In this document: positions 32,611 through 45,816 of the stretch, piece by piece
Position numbering within the stretch: the first letter of the stretch is position 1
Layout of the letters: each line of letters opens with the position of its first letter
NCBI GenBank assembly: GCA_025531455.1
Contig: JAMYHL010000009.1
Span: 558,001 to 622,000 of the forward strand
Source of the DNA: Apiotrichum sp. Y4204
Lineage: Eukaryota; Basidiomycota; Tremellomycetes; Trichosporonales; Trichosporonaceae
Length of the DNA: 64,000 nucleotides
Direction: 5' to 3'
Position numbers and translations under genes: made by a program
Notes under the pieces: generated by a model
Seen by the model: the letters and a program-made list of their open reading frames with translations, nothing else
The model's database searches: none
What the model was told of the DNA's origin: nothing

Positions 32611-34598
32611 ACCCGAGCTTGCAGTCGATCCCAGTCCTGTAGCAGATGTGATCATTGCCATGGAGAGTTTTGATTTCCGGGTGGGGACCTAGCAACAAAT
32701 GCATCTGCATTATGTCAGAGGATGGTCATGTCTACACTACGCCCGAAGGCGGCTACTGTCCGACAGCCCCTCTCGACATTATGGGTCTGTGGCCTCGAAC
32801 AAACCCACCATACTGCACAATGGACAGAATTGTCGATTGGACGTCCAAGGCACACACTACCACCATGTCGAGTGATTGCCTACCAGCGGTACTCAGCCCT
32901 CGGTAGACGTCCGAGTCCGGGCCCAGAGATCCTGCACTACTACGCGCCGGTCTAGAGCCAGCTGCAATGCAACTCGTGGCCCCCCTTCGTCTGCCTTCTC
33001 CTCCACTATCGGAAGGGGCCGACACGGAAAATGTCTCTATGCAACAAGAATGCAGAAAACTCCAGGGTATGGACGCACACGTACACGCACACCAACGCGC
33101 AGAGAAGTATGCATACTCCAGGTGCAAGCGCCGCACGGCCGCTAAGCGATCGTGGGAGTGGGAAGGGAGACAAACCATGTTCAGTCAGGAGGTCCCAAAA
33201 CCCATTTCTGTTTCGAGGATCAGCCTTGTGTGATGGCCGGTGGAATGTTGGGTGTTGAATCTGGCAGGTGAGCGAGTTGGGAGTAACGGGAGAGCAAAGC
33301 TCGTCGGTTTTGGCGGGGTTACGCTGCTGTACCGCTGTCAGGATAGGGTACCGAAAGCATGCATAGAAAACCTCGGAGGAGACTGGAGGCCGTCCTCCGT
33401 CGACCAAGCGGCGATGGTGGCACTCCGGTCGCAAGCGCACGCGGTTATGGCGGCCGAGAGGCGCCGAGAAGGGCAATCCGAGTGCGCCAGGGCTGGTATC
33501 AGCGCCCAGGGTAGTGGCGAGCCAAAGTTCTGGGTGGCTGCTGGGCGGAGTACGGAGTAAGTATCTGGGTAATTAATGACGTGCAATACGACTCGCCCAC
33601 TGGCTCCACTGGGCCACTCTGCTGGATGGTGCGGCGGTGGAGCTCTGACTCCCCACCTATCACACCGCTGAGGTCACCACCGCCTGTCGACGGCCGTCAC
33701 AGCCACGGAACGGCAACGGCAAGGACAACGGTGCTCGGCAGCGATGCGCCCATGCCCAGTTTCGGGCCTCTCGGCCTCGGTCCATCTGCGGCCTGGGCCC
33801 ATGCACCAGAAGGGCTCCAGGCTCAAAGCGAGAGAAACGCAAAGCGACGACGACATTTGAGAATGGCCAAAACGCAGGATGACAGCAGACGTTGCTGTAA
33901 CATCACCATCAATAATATTCGATTATTCGCGGTGACGAGAGAGCGAACGACAACATAATAGTGACAAAGAGAAAAATTCCAGCCTGGCAGAAAAATAATG
34001 ACCAAAAAAATGGCAAAAATAAAGAAGCAAAAAGGTACGGGAGATGATGAGATGGCGGCCGAGGGCCGGAGGACCGGAAAGAGAAAGCATGTGGCCTGCA
34101 GGCCCCGAGAGCCCGAGGCGGGTGCCGGCGGCGGTGGGCTCTCTGGCTTTGCCCCTGGCCCCTGGCCCAAGTGGTGATTTTTTTAGCTGGGAATTTCTGG
34201 CTTACCTTGGAACCAGAGACAGCGAGGGGGCAAGAGCAGAGGCGGAGAAGCGTTCAGAGTTTTGTGCTGGGCCATGACTCGTTATCTGCCCTCGGGTCTG
34301 TCCCCCTGTCCTGTCCGCGGTCCTTGTGCTCTTGTGCCCAGGGGCCCTCGGGCGGGGCGGGCGCTCGGGCGCTCGGGGTCACTGTTCTCCGATATGGCCC
34401 AGAGAGAGATGACTGACCACACTGCCTGTGTTATCCCATCCTTTCGTTCGGTGGCATCTGCGGGGTTGCGCGTATTCCTGGGTTTCCTGCGCGCTCGCTG
34501 CTCGTTCCACAACGCCGAGGGAGCAGAAACCTGCGTTTTCTCTGCGCTCTTCCACTGTTGTGATGATGTAAACGCGATTGCCTACTCAGAAAACACTT

Positions 34599-34612
34599 TA
34601 TATTAAGACGTC
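34599..34612 (+). promoter_or_regulatory. TATA-like element and adjacent GACGTC palindrome of the bZIP gene
   Basis: TATATTA (34599-34605) lies 200 bp upstream of the bZIP start codon and is followed at once by GACGTC (34607-34612), an ACGT-core palindrome of the type bZIP proteins bind. The leader between it and the start codon is strongly C/T-rich and ATG-free. Feedback by the encoded factor is conceivable but only an inference. Confidence 0.4.
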
Positions 34613-34798
34613 GACCATCTCCCAACCCATTCTCATCCCCCCGTCCGTCGACACATCCCCCCGCCTCTTCACCACCTCTTGTCTCTCGCCATTCCACACA
34701 GACAAACATAAACAACATCCCCATCCCGCAGACAGTCGTCGTGGCCCCCCCTCAAACAGCCTACATAGTCTTCTGTACCACCCACGCTCGCTATCATA

Positions 34799-36094
34799 AT
34801 GGACGCGCTCACCGCGCCCCTCATCGACGTCGCCTCTGACAAGGCCGGCCACAACCAGAATTTCCTAGTGAGTAGCGCATTCTCCCAGCCACCTCTACCC
34901 TCTTCTCCTCTCCCTCCTCCCCTCTTCATCTACCCCGGTTGCCGCCGGCAACGGTGTGTCTGTTTTCAGTACCATCCCCGACCCAAGTATATATATACAC
35001 CAACCAACAACGCCACAAACCCATCAACAACCACCACCACAGGCACCTCACACATTGTATCACAATACGCCGCCACTATCAAAAGTACAGTTGGCACTAT
35101 TGCTTCTATCCTGCATGCCACCTCCGACAACACCCACACACACCATTGCCGTAGCACATAAACACCTCTCCGCCTTACCCTCCCACACTCTCATTGCCAC
35201 TGCATACCTCGCTACCCCCACATGAGCTGTCAACTAACCACCCCACAGCAGAACGTTGCACCGTCCTGGGGTAACTACCTCTACCAGAACGTCCTGCCCA
35301 ACATTCCAACCGACTGGTTGATGAACGCCAACCTTGGCTCCAGCCCTTCTGCCAACGGTACGACCACTACCACTACTACAACTGGCAACAGCGCGACTGC
35401 CCAGTCCGCCATTTTCAACACCGACCCCAACGCTGCCTGGTCCGGAGCCATGGCCACACCCACATCTCAGATGTCAATGGGCAGCCAGCCCGGTCCCAGC
35501 AGCTACTACATGAACTTCTACAGTGGCTCCATTGCTCCATCGCTCCTTGCCCCCTCCACATCTTCTAATGGGTCGGGAACCCCCTCTACCCACATCTCCC
35601 CCTCCATCGACATGGTCGACAAGATTGTTGCCTCGCCATCACCACTCTCTGTCGGCGGCTCGCCCCCTTCCATGCACCACATGAGGATGGCTTCCATCAA
35701 CATGGGCGGCCGCATGCACACCTTTGACTCGGCAGACCCTTACGACCACGAGGGTGGGGACAGCCGTTCGCAGCACAGCCACCCGAGTGAGCACGACCAC
35801 GAGTCGCCCAACGAGCACGAGCACGACGAGGGTGTCGAGCGCGACGGCATGATCTGGGGTATGAAGGTCGATGAGTACCGCGCCCTGTCCGCCCGGGAAC
35901 GCAAGCGTGTTCGAAACCGCATCTCGGCCCGTACATTCCGTGCCAAGCGCAAAGAGCACCTCAACTCCTTGGAGTCGACACTGGGCGCCAAGGATCTCGA
36001 GATCAAGCTCCTCCACGAGGAGAACCTTCGTCTGCGCCGCGAGCTCGGCGAGATGAAGCGCCGTATGGGCCACTTTGACGCGAAGCCATACTAA
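34799..36094 (+). CDS. bZIP transcription factor
   Basis: Two exons (34799-34867, 35249-36094) give 304 aa. The bZIP domain is C-terminal. Its basic region is ERKRVRNRISARTFRAKRKE, with the DNA-contact signature N-x-x-S-A-x-x-F-R seen in a fungal class (Idi-4-like SAR-x-FR-x-RRKE proteins). The leucine zipper runs through LNSLESTLGAKDLEIKLLHE to NLRLRRELGEMKRRM. Upstream is a long Ser/Thr/Pro/Asn-rich region (TTTTTTTGNSAT-like, with SPSIDMVDK and SPLSVGGSPPSM), then a His/Glu/Asp-rich stretch (HSHPSEHDHESPNEHEHDEG), typical of activation or regulatory regions. Exon 1 encodes just 23 residues (MDALTAPLIDVASDKAG...). The 381-nt intron is long for this window, C/A-rich, and stays open for 97 codons before a stop, so retention would give a 120-aa protein without the bZIP. 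The gene stands alone between two large gene-free stretches. It lacks the features expected of Hac1/Hxl1. Confidence 0.92.
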
Positions 36095-37470
36095 GCTCCG
36101 TGCGAGCGGGCACTGCTGGTACGAGACACCGAAACCTTGTCACCACCACGGATCCGAATCAATGCGTTTGCTGTGCAAGCCATCCACGCCATTCATCATC
36201 CCCAAACGGTCACCACACGTACCACACATCCCTAGACAGCGCCACGCCGAGGCTCAGTCCCAGAGACGAGACTGTGCGTGAGTGCGACCCGAGTATGCCG
36301 AGCGGGCATGCCCCTCGGCCATCATCCATTTTCGCATCAGGACCGGCGGCGACCGGCCAGCATCGCCCCTATCCCGCTTCTTCACCGCCTCCCGACCCAC
36401 ATGTACTTGTACACAATACTTGACTCGCCCTCCATGTCGCCGGGCCCCAGCGGTGGCCGAGGCCATCGGCCTCTAATGGTGCTTGGTCATGGATCCCGCA
36501 GAATCGCAGCAATGCTTGCCCGCCAAGAAGCACCCACCCTGCGCGCGATACTGTCCCTCCCTCCACCAACCCTGTAGACTCGAGAAGCGAAAGAAGGAAC
36601 AGCAACCTAGCAGCTTCGGACCATCAGCCTCGGCATTGCATATCCGCAGCACCATCTTCCTTGGCGCTTCGGCTCTGCATACCGTGCATTCATCCCTTCG
36701 AAGCTGGCAGAAGACAGACGACAATCGGTCAAGTGTAGACGCCCCTGTACGATATCTGTGCTTGTAGCGACATAGTAGTAGTATGCATAGTGCGAGTGAA
36801 GACGACAGCAGGAACAAAAAAAGCTGGTTGTGAAGCGGGCCAGCAGTCGGCCCTACTAACTCAATGTATGCTGACATGACAAAGATGGCATCACGGCATC
36901 AAGGTAGTGACCCTGCTACCCCTCACTAACCCATCACTACTAACTTCGCTGACCTAACCCAAGGCGTGTAACTGACTTTTTCGCCATGACCCGCCCTTGC
37001 TCCAATTTGCTCAGCGCTCACACTATCACACTACTAACAGCCGGCCTGACACATGGTTAATAACAAGGTTTCTTTTCATCGTTCCATTCCGTCATTCCTC
37101 CCCCCTTTGGTTCCCCTTGGGACTGATCCTTGGATATCCTTGGATCCCGTGGCCTATGAACAATCGGGGCACACGGCCGGCCCGCCCACCATACATACCG
37201 GGCGCCGCTCGCGCCGCCGGCCGTATCCGTCCATGTGCCCAAAAGGATCCCAAGGCCCGTCCGTGCCGGTCCGTCCCTGACTTCTGTCATTTATTTTGGC
37301 CTCCTTGCGGTTCTAATTTTTGTTTATACGCCGCCGCCGCTGATGCGTGTGGTCACCGCCGCAGCGCGAGATACGCGAGATGGACCATTGCGGTTGCGGT
37401 AGTATGTACAGTATCACCACTCGCAAGACCGAGGAGGCGCCCGTGAAGTCTCGGCGCAGAAACCGCGCGC

Positions 37471-37490
37471 GGGGGTGGGGGGTGGGGCGG
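37471..37490 (+). other. G-rich tract, possible G-quadruplex
   Basis: The 20 bases read GGGGGTGGGGGGTGGGGCGG. There are three strong G tracts with single-base loops and a fourth of only two Gs, so a quadruplex is plausible but not assured. Confidence 0.4.
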
Positions 37491-39066
37491 TGTGCCAAGC
37501 ACCAAGGACCTTATTGTGAGTGACCAAGTAAAGGGTGGGTGGTGCCTCTCGGCGCCGCAGAGACTCGGAAACCGAGGCTCGGGCTCGAACATCATTTCAA
37601 CCCAAGCTTCATGCTTCACGCCTGTCTCAGACACCCGTTTCGTGCTGACAGACACAATACAGAACTAGGCAATGCATCCAGGGGCCACAGGAGGTCGGGA
37701 GGAATGCCGGGCGATGGGGCGTGCATGCAGGAGCAGCCATGTGCTGCATTGTGCGGCCGTCGGAGAAGCTGTGTCAGCAATTGCAGGTATTGAGTAACAT
37801 GCGGCGACCGGCTGGAATGCAGTACAGGAGGCACAGGGATCGCTCAGCGTTCTTGCCTCATCACCATCCGAGACGCTGCTGGGAGTGCCTTTCCTGCGCA
37901 CCAGAGACCAGATGCCCAGAACTGCCAGTAGCTGCAGAAGTGTGTCGTGCATGCCGCCCGGCTTCACTCGGCTCAGACGAGCACGGAGGCACGATGGCAA
38001 TGGCATGTCCCGTACTGTGGAGAGCGGCTCCGAGCCACCGATGATTTACGGCCCACCGCACTAGCAGCACAGGAAACGGTAACTTTGCGGAGTGCGTACC
38101 CCTCTGGTCGGCATGTGGGCTCATACTCACTGCCACCCTTCATGGCTCAGCTTCAAGCTTTGCACGGCTCACTTCAAAGCTTTGCGTTCCAGGATTAAAA
38201 GGTGGCGCACGCTTCCTGTCCCCTGGGCGCAGTGGACCAGCTCCACCCAAAATATACATAGCATCCTTCTGAGTCATGCTGAGTTACGAGCCTGGACTAA
38301 CATCCGGTTTATCCGAGACCACCCCAGTGCCGTCATGGCGGTACAATAGAGGGCTGAGAGGCCTTGGCGCACCTTCTCCAACTGAAGTCGTGACGGGGGA
38401 TCTGGTGCTGTGCCAGGTGGCTCGCTGGCGCCGCTGGCGTCGCTGGCTCCGAATCAGAAAGCGATTTCGAAAGCGATATCGGTATGTGGAGTATCGGTAT
38501 GGGCCAGCTGCGGACCCTGTCTCCGCTCTCCGCTTCACAACGAGCGTGCGGGCAGCGGGTGCGGGTCCGTCTTGCGGGACCGGAGCATTGCGTACCAGCA
38601 ACCACCGACCTTGCCGAGCAAAGACGACCCCCTCTTATGAGATGTGGCACCGAAGCCTCGAGGTACAAAGTGGGTTCTACAGGGTACACCACGGTTTGAG
38701 TGCGTGCTTTCCCATGACGAGCCCAAGTGCGGCCAACCATGCGGTCATAGTGGAAACCAGTGGTGCTCACTGGAATCACGCTGAAATTGATCATGACCAG
38801 CCCGCCAAGAGGCCCTATCTATCCGACGCATGTTCTCACCTCCTGCTGACCTCGGCAGGTGTACTACCGTACCTCGCAATGGCACAGTACTATGCGTGAC
38901 ATTGCTAACCTCCGTTAAAGGATCAAGACATGCGTCTACGACGGAGACTCGCTGCCAGGGCTTACATTATGCTAAACATGGGTATGAGCGGCCCAGCCCG
39001 AGAGTGATTCGGACTGTATCAGACTGATTTGGAGCAAGATTCGTATAACGTTCTGCTTGCAGAGCC

Positions 39067-39107
39067 GCAGGCCGCGGTCCGCAGGTCCGCAGGTCCCCGC
39101 AGGTCCG
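39067..39107. repeat. Direct repeats of GCAGGTCC
   Basis: Three copies of GCAGGTCC plus a related GCAGGCCGCGGTCC unit in 41 bp of intergenic DNA. Confidence 0.8.
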
Positions 39108-42100
39108 AAGAGCATGTCAGCTATACAGCCACGCAGATGCGGAAGATAGACGCACGGAGCCGTGCACATTGCGGAGCGTGAGGCGTGACAGGGCCAGCAT
39201 GACTGATCGAGGGTGAGGTCGCCATATCGCGATCGTCGTGAGGTTATCGTCGGCATGTCCAGATTCCCACATCTTTGCAATAATGTTTGGCCAATGAAAC
39301 GGAGATCATGATGCGGGGTTAGGCTCTCTCATTTCGGCGACCGCGCTCGCCGAGCTTACTCCGTTCTCCGAAGCATACTCCGCGCACGCGGAGAATTGAG
39401 AGAAACGGGGCAGGGACAGTGAGGGACAGCGAGGGACACCTTCCCGAAGCGGTCAGAATGCCATGCGACAGCGTCCGGTAGCGGGCTCAGTGCCACGCGC
39501 CCCTCGCGTCGCATCCATATTCCGTGGTCGGACCACAGAGACCAAGAAGCATTGCTCACAGCAGCCAGCTCGTAATGTAGCTCGTCGCACGCGTCTCGCG
39601 TCTTGAAGCGTCGCTGCTCCACAACCATCTCTCACGCGCTCCTCGACGCCATATTCTCTCACGATCTCAGTACGGTTCCGCCCCTCTGGCCCAGGTCCCT
39701 CTTGCTCAGGCTCCACCATCCCTGGCCTAGGTCCCCTGCCCTGGTGCGAGCTGCTCACAGCGACAGTGATTCCGAGTATTAGGTCGAAGCCAGGCCCCCT
39801 CTGTCCCCGCGGCCTCTCAGCGCTCAGCGCTCAGCGCGCTCAGCATTCTCGCCCCCCACCCCCTTGGGCGCTGCGAGCAAGTGAGCAACTGTGAGATGCA
39901 GCGGACTCAGCGGCGTAATGTGCGCAGGCATGAACTCTTCCACGGTCAGTCAGGGCTCTACCGTCGCTATGATACTGAGTTCTGGTTTCTGCCGAGACGT
40001 GCCGGCGTCCGCCACGAGGCGGGGTCGGGGCTGAGGCCGGGTGGCTGTGGGCCTGTCGGCTGGCGGCGTTCGGTGGGAGGCTGGCCACGGCGGACCGCGC
40101 GGGTACAGCGCGCGGGGCACGGGACCATCGCCGGGATTCTCCTCGAGATTCGTTCGCGGTCTGCGCCGCCGGGCCGCCGGCCAGCTCCCGGGCTCTTGAA
40201 CTCCCGGGCTCCCCGGCACGGAGTCACTTGAGCGCTGCGCTAGCTCTGCCCGCGTGAGGCCCTGTGGTAGGCCTCGCGCGGCGTTCGCGCGGCTTTGACA
40301 ATGTTCCGTGCCCTGGCACGCGGCGGAGACCCATGTGCCAATATGCCAATGTCCCCGTGCCCTCGTTGCGCGATATTCAACATCACATTGTGGTAAGGCC
40401 CAACGTACGACGTTCCTCAGGTTCCAAAAATTCAGAATCCAGAATCCAGTAGTGGGAGAACCCCGGACCTCTCCCAAGCCCCACGCTTTGCCCTTGGCCA
40501 GTTCTTCGGTCTCGTCCCTACTGGCTCCCCTACTGGCTCCCCTCCTGGCCCTGCTTGCCCTTGTGGCTCCCCTGCCGCCTGCCGCCGCACCTCCCGCGCC
40601 TCCCTGCCGGGCCGCAACTACTTCCCACATGAGTTTTGACATGGGAGAACTAATGTACTTGGCTTTACACAACGATCACGACGCGTTTACATTACTCCAG
40701 GACATGGCCGCGACCCGCGCGACCGGTAACTGACAAGCGGGACGAAGCGCCTCGCTTGCACTTAGCGTTCACGAGCGTCACCTCGTTTGCTCCTCGCGTC
40801 TCGCGCACCTCGCTGCTCGTCATGGTATGCCGCTAGTCTGCGAATCCGCGAGGTCAAGTCCTCGTTGCGTTCACAGCGACAACTATTGCAGCCGCGGGTT
40901 CCTGTGTCCTATGATCCTGCCCTTTGCTCCTCGTGCGACATCCATCCGCCCATGTCTCACCCCGTCCCTTCAATTCTCATCCCCCCTCAACAACACAAAT
41001 CTGGCTTTGGCGAGCTAACTGACTGGTGTCGTACAGAGACGGATGCGCTAGTGTCCACCGACATCCTTAGCGCGGATTGCAGTCGTGACAGTTGCCAGGT
41101 CGCGGCCGGCTCTCCAGCAATCCCATCCCTTATGCAACCTGCCGCGGGCTTTTCTCTGCCATACGCAACTCACACAATATCGGGCTATATCGCGGCACCT
41201 GCCGTGCATTCCCAGATTTGAGGGTGTGGCACTTGTAGATGTCCTGAGGGTCGCACATGAAGATGTCTCGAGGCGGCGCTTCACTCATGAAGCGCTGTTG
41301 CGCCCTCCTGCACTTGTCTGTCGCCCACTATATTATACCAAGGAGATACAATATGCAGCCGATGCACAATAGGGTTTCCTCGTACTTCACGGTCTTTGCT
41401 CTAGAGGCGAAGAACAGGATGATTGGAGTTGCAGGGGGAAGAGGGCAATTCGGTTTTGGGGTTGTGGAGAGGACCGCTGATCAAGAGGACAGACACGCTG
41501 CCGAGTGTGATGTGCGATAAATGGCACTGATCAATCTCCCAAATATCATTCTCTGGATGGCGCCACAACAGCACCAGCTAAGCGCCAACTGCTCTGTCGG
41601 GACGAGCATGACACTCGCTACATGACAAAGATGAGTTGGCACCCACGAAGATGCTGAGACACACAAGGATTAGAGCTCCAGATACCAGCACTCCCAACGC
41701 TTATCACACAGCACCTCGCCTACCAACATGACCGGCCAACGCACAAAGACCTTAAGACTGACGCAGGTCAGTCCCCGGAGCCTCTGACTTAAGCCAGATA
41801 AGGGGAACACTTGAGAGCAATCGCGATCGCTGACGCGACTTGCATCACGTCAACGGTGCACGTTCGGAGAGTGGCGGTTGGCGATGCTCGGAGTATCACC
41901 TCCGAGAACATTGCCGACTCTTTCCTCATCAGCGCCCCGGTCATAGGCAAGCCAGAAACAGGGCTCTAAGATGGCTGCTCCGTCTCGCCATAGCACTGCA
42001 CATCCGCTGACTACCCACTCACACCAATTCTTGAAAGAAATTCCTGCGAATGCCTCGGTGACGGCCATTTGCAGCTCGCCAGCAACATCTAGCCCGCAGT

Positions 42101-45100
42101 CCACCACATAATCCAGAAAGATGAAGACTGACGATACTCACTACTAAATTGCTTAATGCGGCCCTTCTTCAGTGATGATCGCGCCTCACGCGTGCCAAAA
42201 GCGGAAAGAGCAAGTGATTGTTGAGGGTCGGGTGGGTGAAATTGGGAAGAGCAACAAATGGTCCACAGACGAATAGAGAGTATAAGAGAGAATGCAACGA
42301 TAGAGTTGCAAGTGGGCTGAGCAAGTAGTGGGGCTGTGTTTACATCGAGTTGCCCAGTGCGGCGCGCGGTGTTTACATCGGTGTCTGTGGCGCGAGGGGG
42401 TGAAACGGCGCTTTCCCAACTAGGCAACGACTTGGATCACCGCAAAGCCCGACCTCAACACCGAGGCTTGGAGCTTCCCCTATTTTCCTGCTGCGGTGAA
42501 TGAATTGCCCCTTCGCCTCTATCCTCCGGTCCTCTGAAGTTTGCCCACACATATGCATCTCGGTGCCAAGCGGAGCACGAACTCCGTGCACAAAACCTCC
42601 CTCGTTTTCAATGTAGTACATTTCGCCCGGAGACGGAGTAACATTCCGTGGCTTGCGTGCCATCTCGGATGATGATGAAACACGGCCTTAGAGCAGCTTC
42701 CGATTCGGAAAGAAGGGCGTAAAGCAAGTGCCAAGGTTTTACCCAATGTGGAAAATATTTGTTTCCAGTGACATCCTGCCTTGTTGGGACACGGGCGCGT
42801 TCGAGAGGGTTCGCCGATGATGTTTGATGCATATCAAGCTCTCTATATAACACCGAGGGGTGCATTGCGGGGCACGAGTCGGGCGGCCCCCGATTTATCT
42901 TCCTTCTCATCCTCCACTTTCTGAAGAGGTTGGCCGCGCTTCAAATTCTCCTGGAAGATTCTCGCGTCTTCCCAGGGGGACGGGTAGGCAGGCAGCGGCC
43001 AGTTGTCGTTGGCCGCAGGCATCCACTTTGAGCACTGGAACTATCCATAATTCGACGGAGTCGCCAGCGCCAGGATTGTGTCTTCGTGCAGCCATAAATG
43101 TGGCTGTAGGCAAATACCAAGAAGGGTTTGATCCCCCATTTTTTCCGCTGTCCTATCGTTGTGGGATGGCGATTTGTCGTCTGTAACTGCTGGCTGACAT
43201 CTTGACCTGTAAACGAAGGACCTCGAATTGATTGACACTCCGACCAGGCGGGTCCGATTCAGCCCGCGGCGTCGTTATAGACGGCGATGACGACAGCGAA
43301 GACAGCGAAAGCGGATTTGTCTTTTCCGTGGTGGTTTCCACCGTCCTCGATCGCGATCGTGCCCCAATGCCCCAATGCCGAGACTGGCGGTTCCTTACAC
43401 TGCACGGTTCGCACTCCAATGGAAGATGTCTTCATGGCTCTCATCATCAAAAATTGGCCAAAGACGATGGCGGTTACTGGGGCGGCTGGAAGCGTTAAGG
43501 GGGTGTTGAATGGTTCATTGATGGCTCCCCATCGGTCGCAAACCAGGTCAACGAAGCGGGAGGTCGCTTCGCAGCATAAGAATACGGCACTTCCCCAATT
43601 GGTCTTGACGACTGCAGAGCGTTTATCTTCCGACCTCGTCGCCTAAGTTTACATCAAAGGTGAAGTCTCGGAATCACTAATGTTCGGAAGACAAGGTTAG
43701 GACGTTTGTGTGTTCATCCGTCTCTTCCCTCAGGGCACCCCGACAGCCGTGAGCCGGTAGCTGGGTATGCGATTACTTCCCTCCGCGATCCCTCAGGTCC
43801 CGGAAGCTGCACCTCCCTTGATCGTTGTCACGCCCGGGAGCGGCGTACGTTCGCCACAGTGTTGACATCATTGAGGACGTCGGATGGACATGGCACAGGG
43901 GCCATGATGGGCGGCATCGGCTTCCGTGGCTGACATATGTTCCGGAGACGCGGTTCCGGTTCCTGGGAAGATAAGTACCAAGGCATGTGGGCTATCACAA
44001 AGCGTGACCAGGGAACGCCTTATCCCTGTTTTGATCGCCTCGCCAACGAAGTGATCTGATCCGTATGAGCGGTTGAGTCGGTGACCAGGATTTTGCTTTA
44101 TGATTTTGGTACGTGATACGAGATTGATGAGCGGGGTTACACAGCAGCCTGACTGGTCTGCCCGTACCGCAGGTAAGAGACCCTGTTCGCGAAAGACAAA
44201 GTCGTCAACACCGTGACTGCAGCAACGCTGCAGTACGCCCTGCCGGGGAAAACATTAATAGTCAACCCTTCCGCGGGAGGAAAGCCCTTTGCCCCGGCGT
44301 GTTGGGGCTCGACGGACTTTGTCTGTACAACACTTTACAATTCACTTAAGTCACAGTTACAGCTCGACAGCTCCGTGGGTGAAACAAAGGAGAAGACGGG
44401 GTGTGCGGGAAGAAGAGGGGGTCGCGCAAGGTGGAGGACGACCATGGCGTGACAGTTGGTGAAACGGAGGGCATACGCGGGGAAACGTATCGCAGGCGAT
44501 CTGTGATCCGTGTCACGTTGGCGCCGATCGTCCTCCTAGTCTGTCTCTCCTTTCCCTGAATTACCCTCAGAAGGCCAACCTCAAGTGCTGATCTGTGCTG
44601 AAGTTCCTCTCGGGCTGATCCTTTGGCTGAGTCCATTCCTTCCTGCCGATCCTTGATGGACGCCTTGATCCCAATTACGCATATCCTTCAGCCCCGATCC
44701 GCACGGTCCCAACTCCTGCTTGACCCTGCACTGTCTTACAAACGGATCGCCTCGAGCTCAAAAGAGGCTCCTTGGGCGTGGATCAGTTACGCGGATCCCT
44801 TTGGCACAGACAGAGGTCTGTATTCCGCCAAGCAGATTGCCCCTGCCGATCTTCCCTATCCTGACTCTCAGAACTGCACACTGACCCAAGCGACCCAGGC
44901 ACACGATTTCTGAATGACAAACTACATTAGGAAGGTGAATAGGTGTGTGCGCAACTGCAGAGTGGGACACCAGCCGAAGAGTGGGCTTTCAAAGTGGACG
45001 TTGTGAAAAGGTCCAAACTCAAAGTGAGACCGAGGCAGCACGAGGGACGGAGCTCGGCAAGCGAGTAGGAAGCGAAGACGGTTCAAGACAACCACCAGGA

Positions 45101-45816
45101 TCCAGCTATCTCCCGACTTGTGAGGTCGCCCTCGCGACTCGCGACTCACGCTCCTCGGTGTTCCAATCACGAGTGTCCGCGCCCAATACATTCCTCCGTC
45201 GGACCTCGGGGACGATGTACACTCTCCGCTGTGATCACGCCGACACACGTGCGGGTGGTGAAGCTGCGTCTCAATGCAGATCCGTGCACTCAAGATAGAA
45301 GCCGAGGTTCTACTTATCGGCCAGCGGTGGGAGTTCCGGCAGATGCCGGCCCGGCATCGCGGTATGTAAATTTAGCTCTGCGGCTTGGAATGCACAGGTC
45401 ACTCTCAATTGGCGGAATGCAGATGGACGTGTGTCCCACGGACGACGAGATTCCGAGTTTTCGGATGTGCAGTGATGCAGCAATTACAACTACAATTGTC
45501 TGTTCGCGAGTCGCCATCTCTGTGGAATGCAGAATTGCTCGATACAGTAGTGGTGGGTTCGGTCAGACCCCACTACACGGCCACTTGAAAACTAGATGGT
45601 CAGATGTTAGGCGCTATTCTCGCATCTATCTGTACAACAGGGCTACATTCTCCGGTCACGTTACTGAACGAGTACTGACTACGACTGACGACGACTGAAC
45701 TACGGCTCAACTATGATGTACGCCGAGACTCTATCCTTGGGAAGGCGGCTTCGGGCTGCTACGCACTCCAGATTGCGAGTGGACGCTTGGACTGCGCGCG
45801 AATTGCGGCTGTTGTG

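Larger units (their letters stand above)
23725..34798. other. Large gene-free stretch upstream of the bZIP gene (11 kb)
   Basis: Eleven kilobases without one supportable exon chain, although genes elsewhere in the window average about one per 2 kb. Open frames are short, occur equally on both strands and resemble no family. No transposase, reverse transcriptase, integrase, LTR pair or terminal inverted repeat was recognised. Short tandem repeats occur at 25610-25643 and 32554-32610. A tRNA T-arm-like fragment near 28655-28720 does not fold into a cloverleaf. Composition is mixed, with AT-rich patches near 28730-28800 and 33950-34030. Options are extended cis-regulatory DNA for the bZIP gene, long non-coding RNA, or decayed mobile DNA. 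Confidence 0.6.
36095..45816. other. Large gene-free stretch downstream of the bZIP gene (9.7 kb)
   Basis: No supportable coding exon chain. The longest frames (e.g. around 39950-40730) overlap each other on opposite strands and encode low-complexity Pro/Ala/Arg sequence, as expected by chance in GC-rich DNA. No mobile-element protein, LTR or tRNA was recognised. Small direct repeats occur at 39067-39107, and a G-rich tract at 37471-37490. The first few hundred bases are presumably the 3' UTR of the bZIP gene, and the last few hundred the 3' flank of VID21. Confidence 0.6.

Noticed and set aside
31992..32642. 216-codon open frame on the plus strand in the bZIP upstream desert
   Set aside because: It begins at a GTG; the first ATG gives an acidic then Cys/Ser-rich sequence with no family similarity, no codon bias like the real genes, and it ends in the CCCTC minisatellite. 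Probably chance.
39950..40733. Overlapping 240-codon (minus) and 141-codon (plus) frames
   Set aside because: They overlap on opposite strands, encode Pro/Ala/Arg/Gly low complexity and lack similarity, as expected by chance from GC-rich DNA with few stops.
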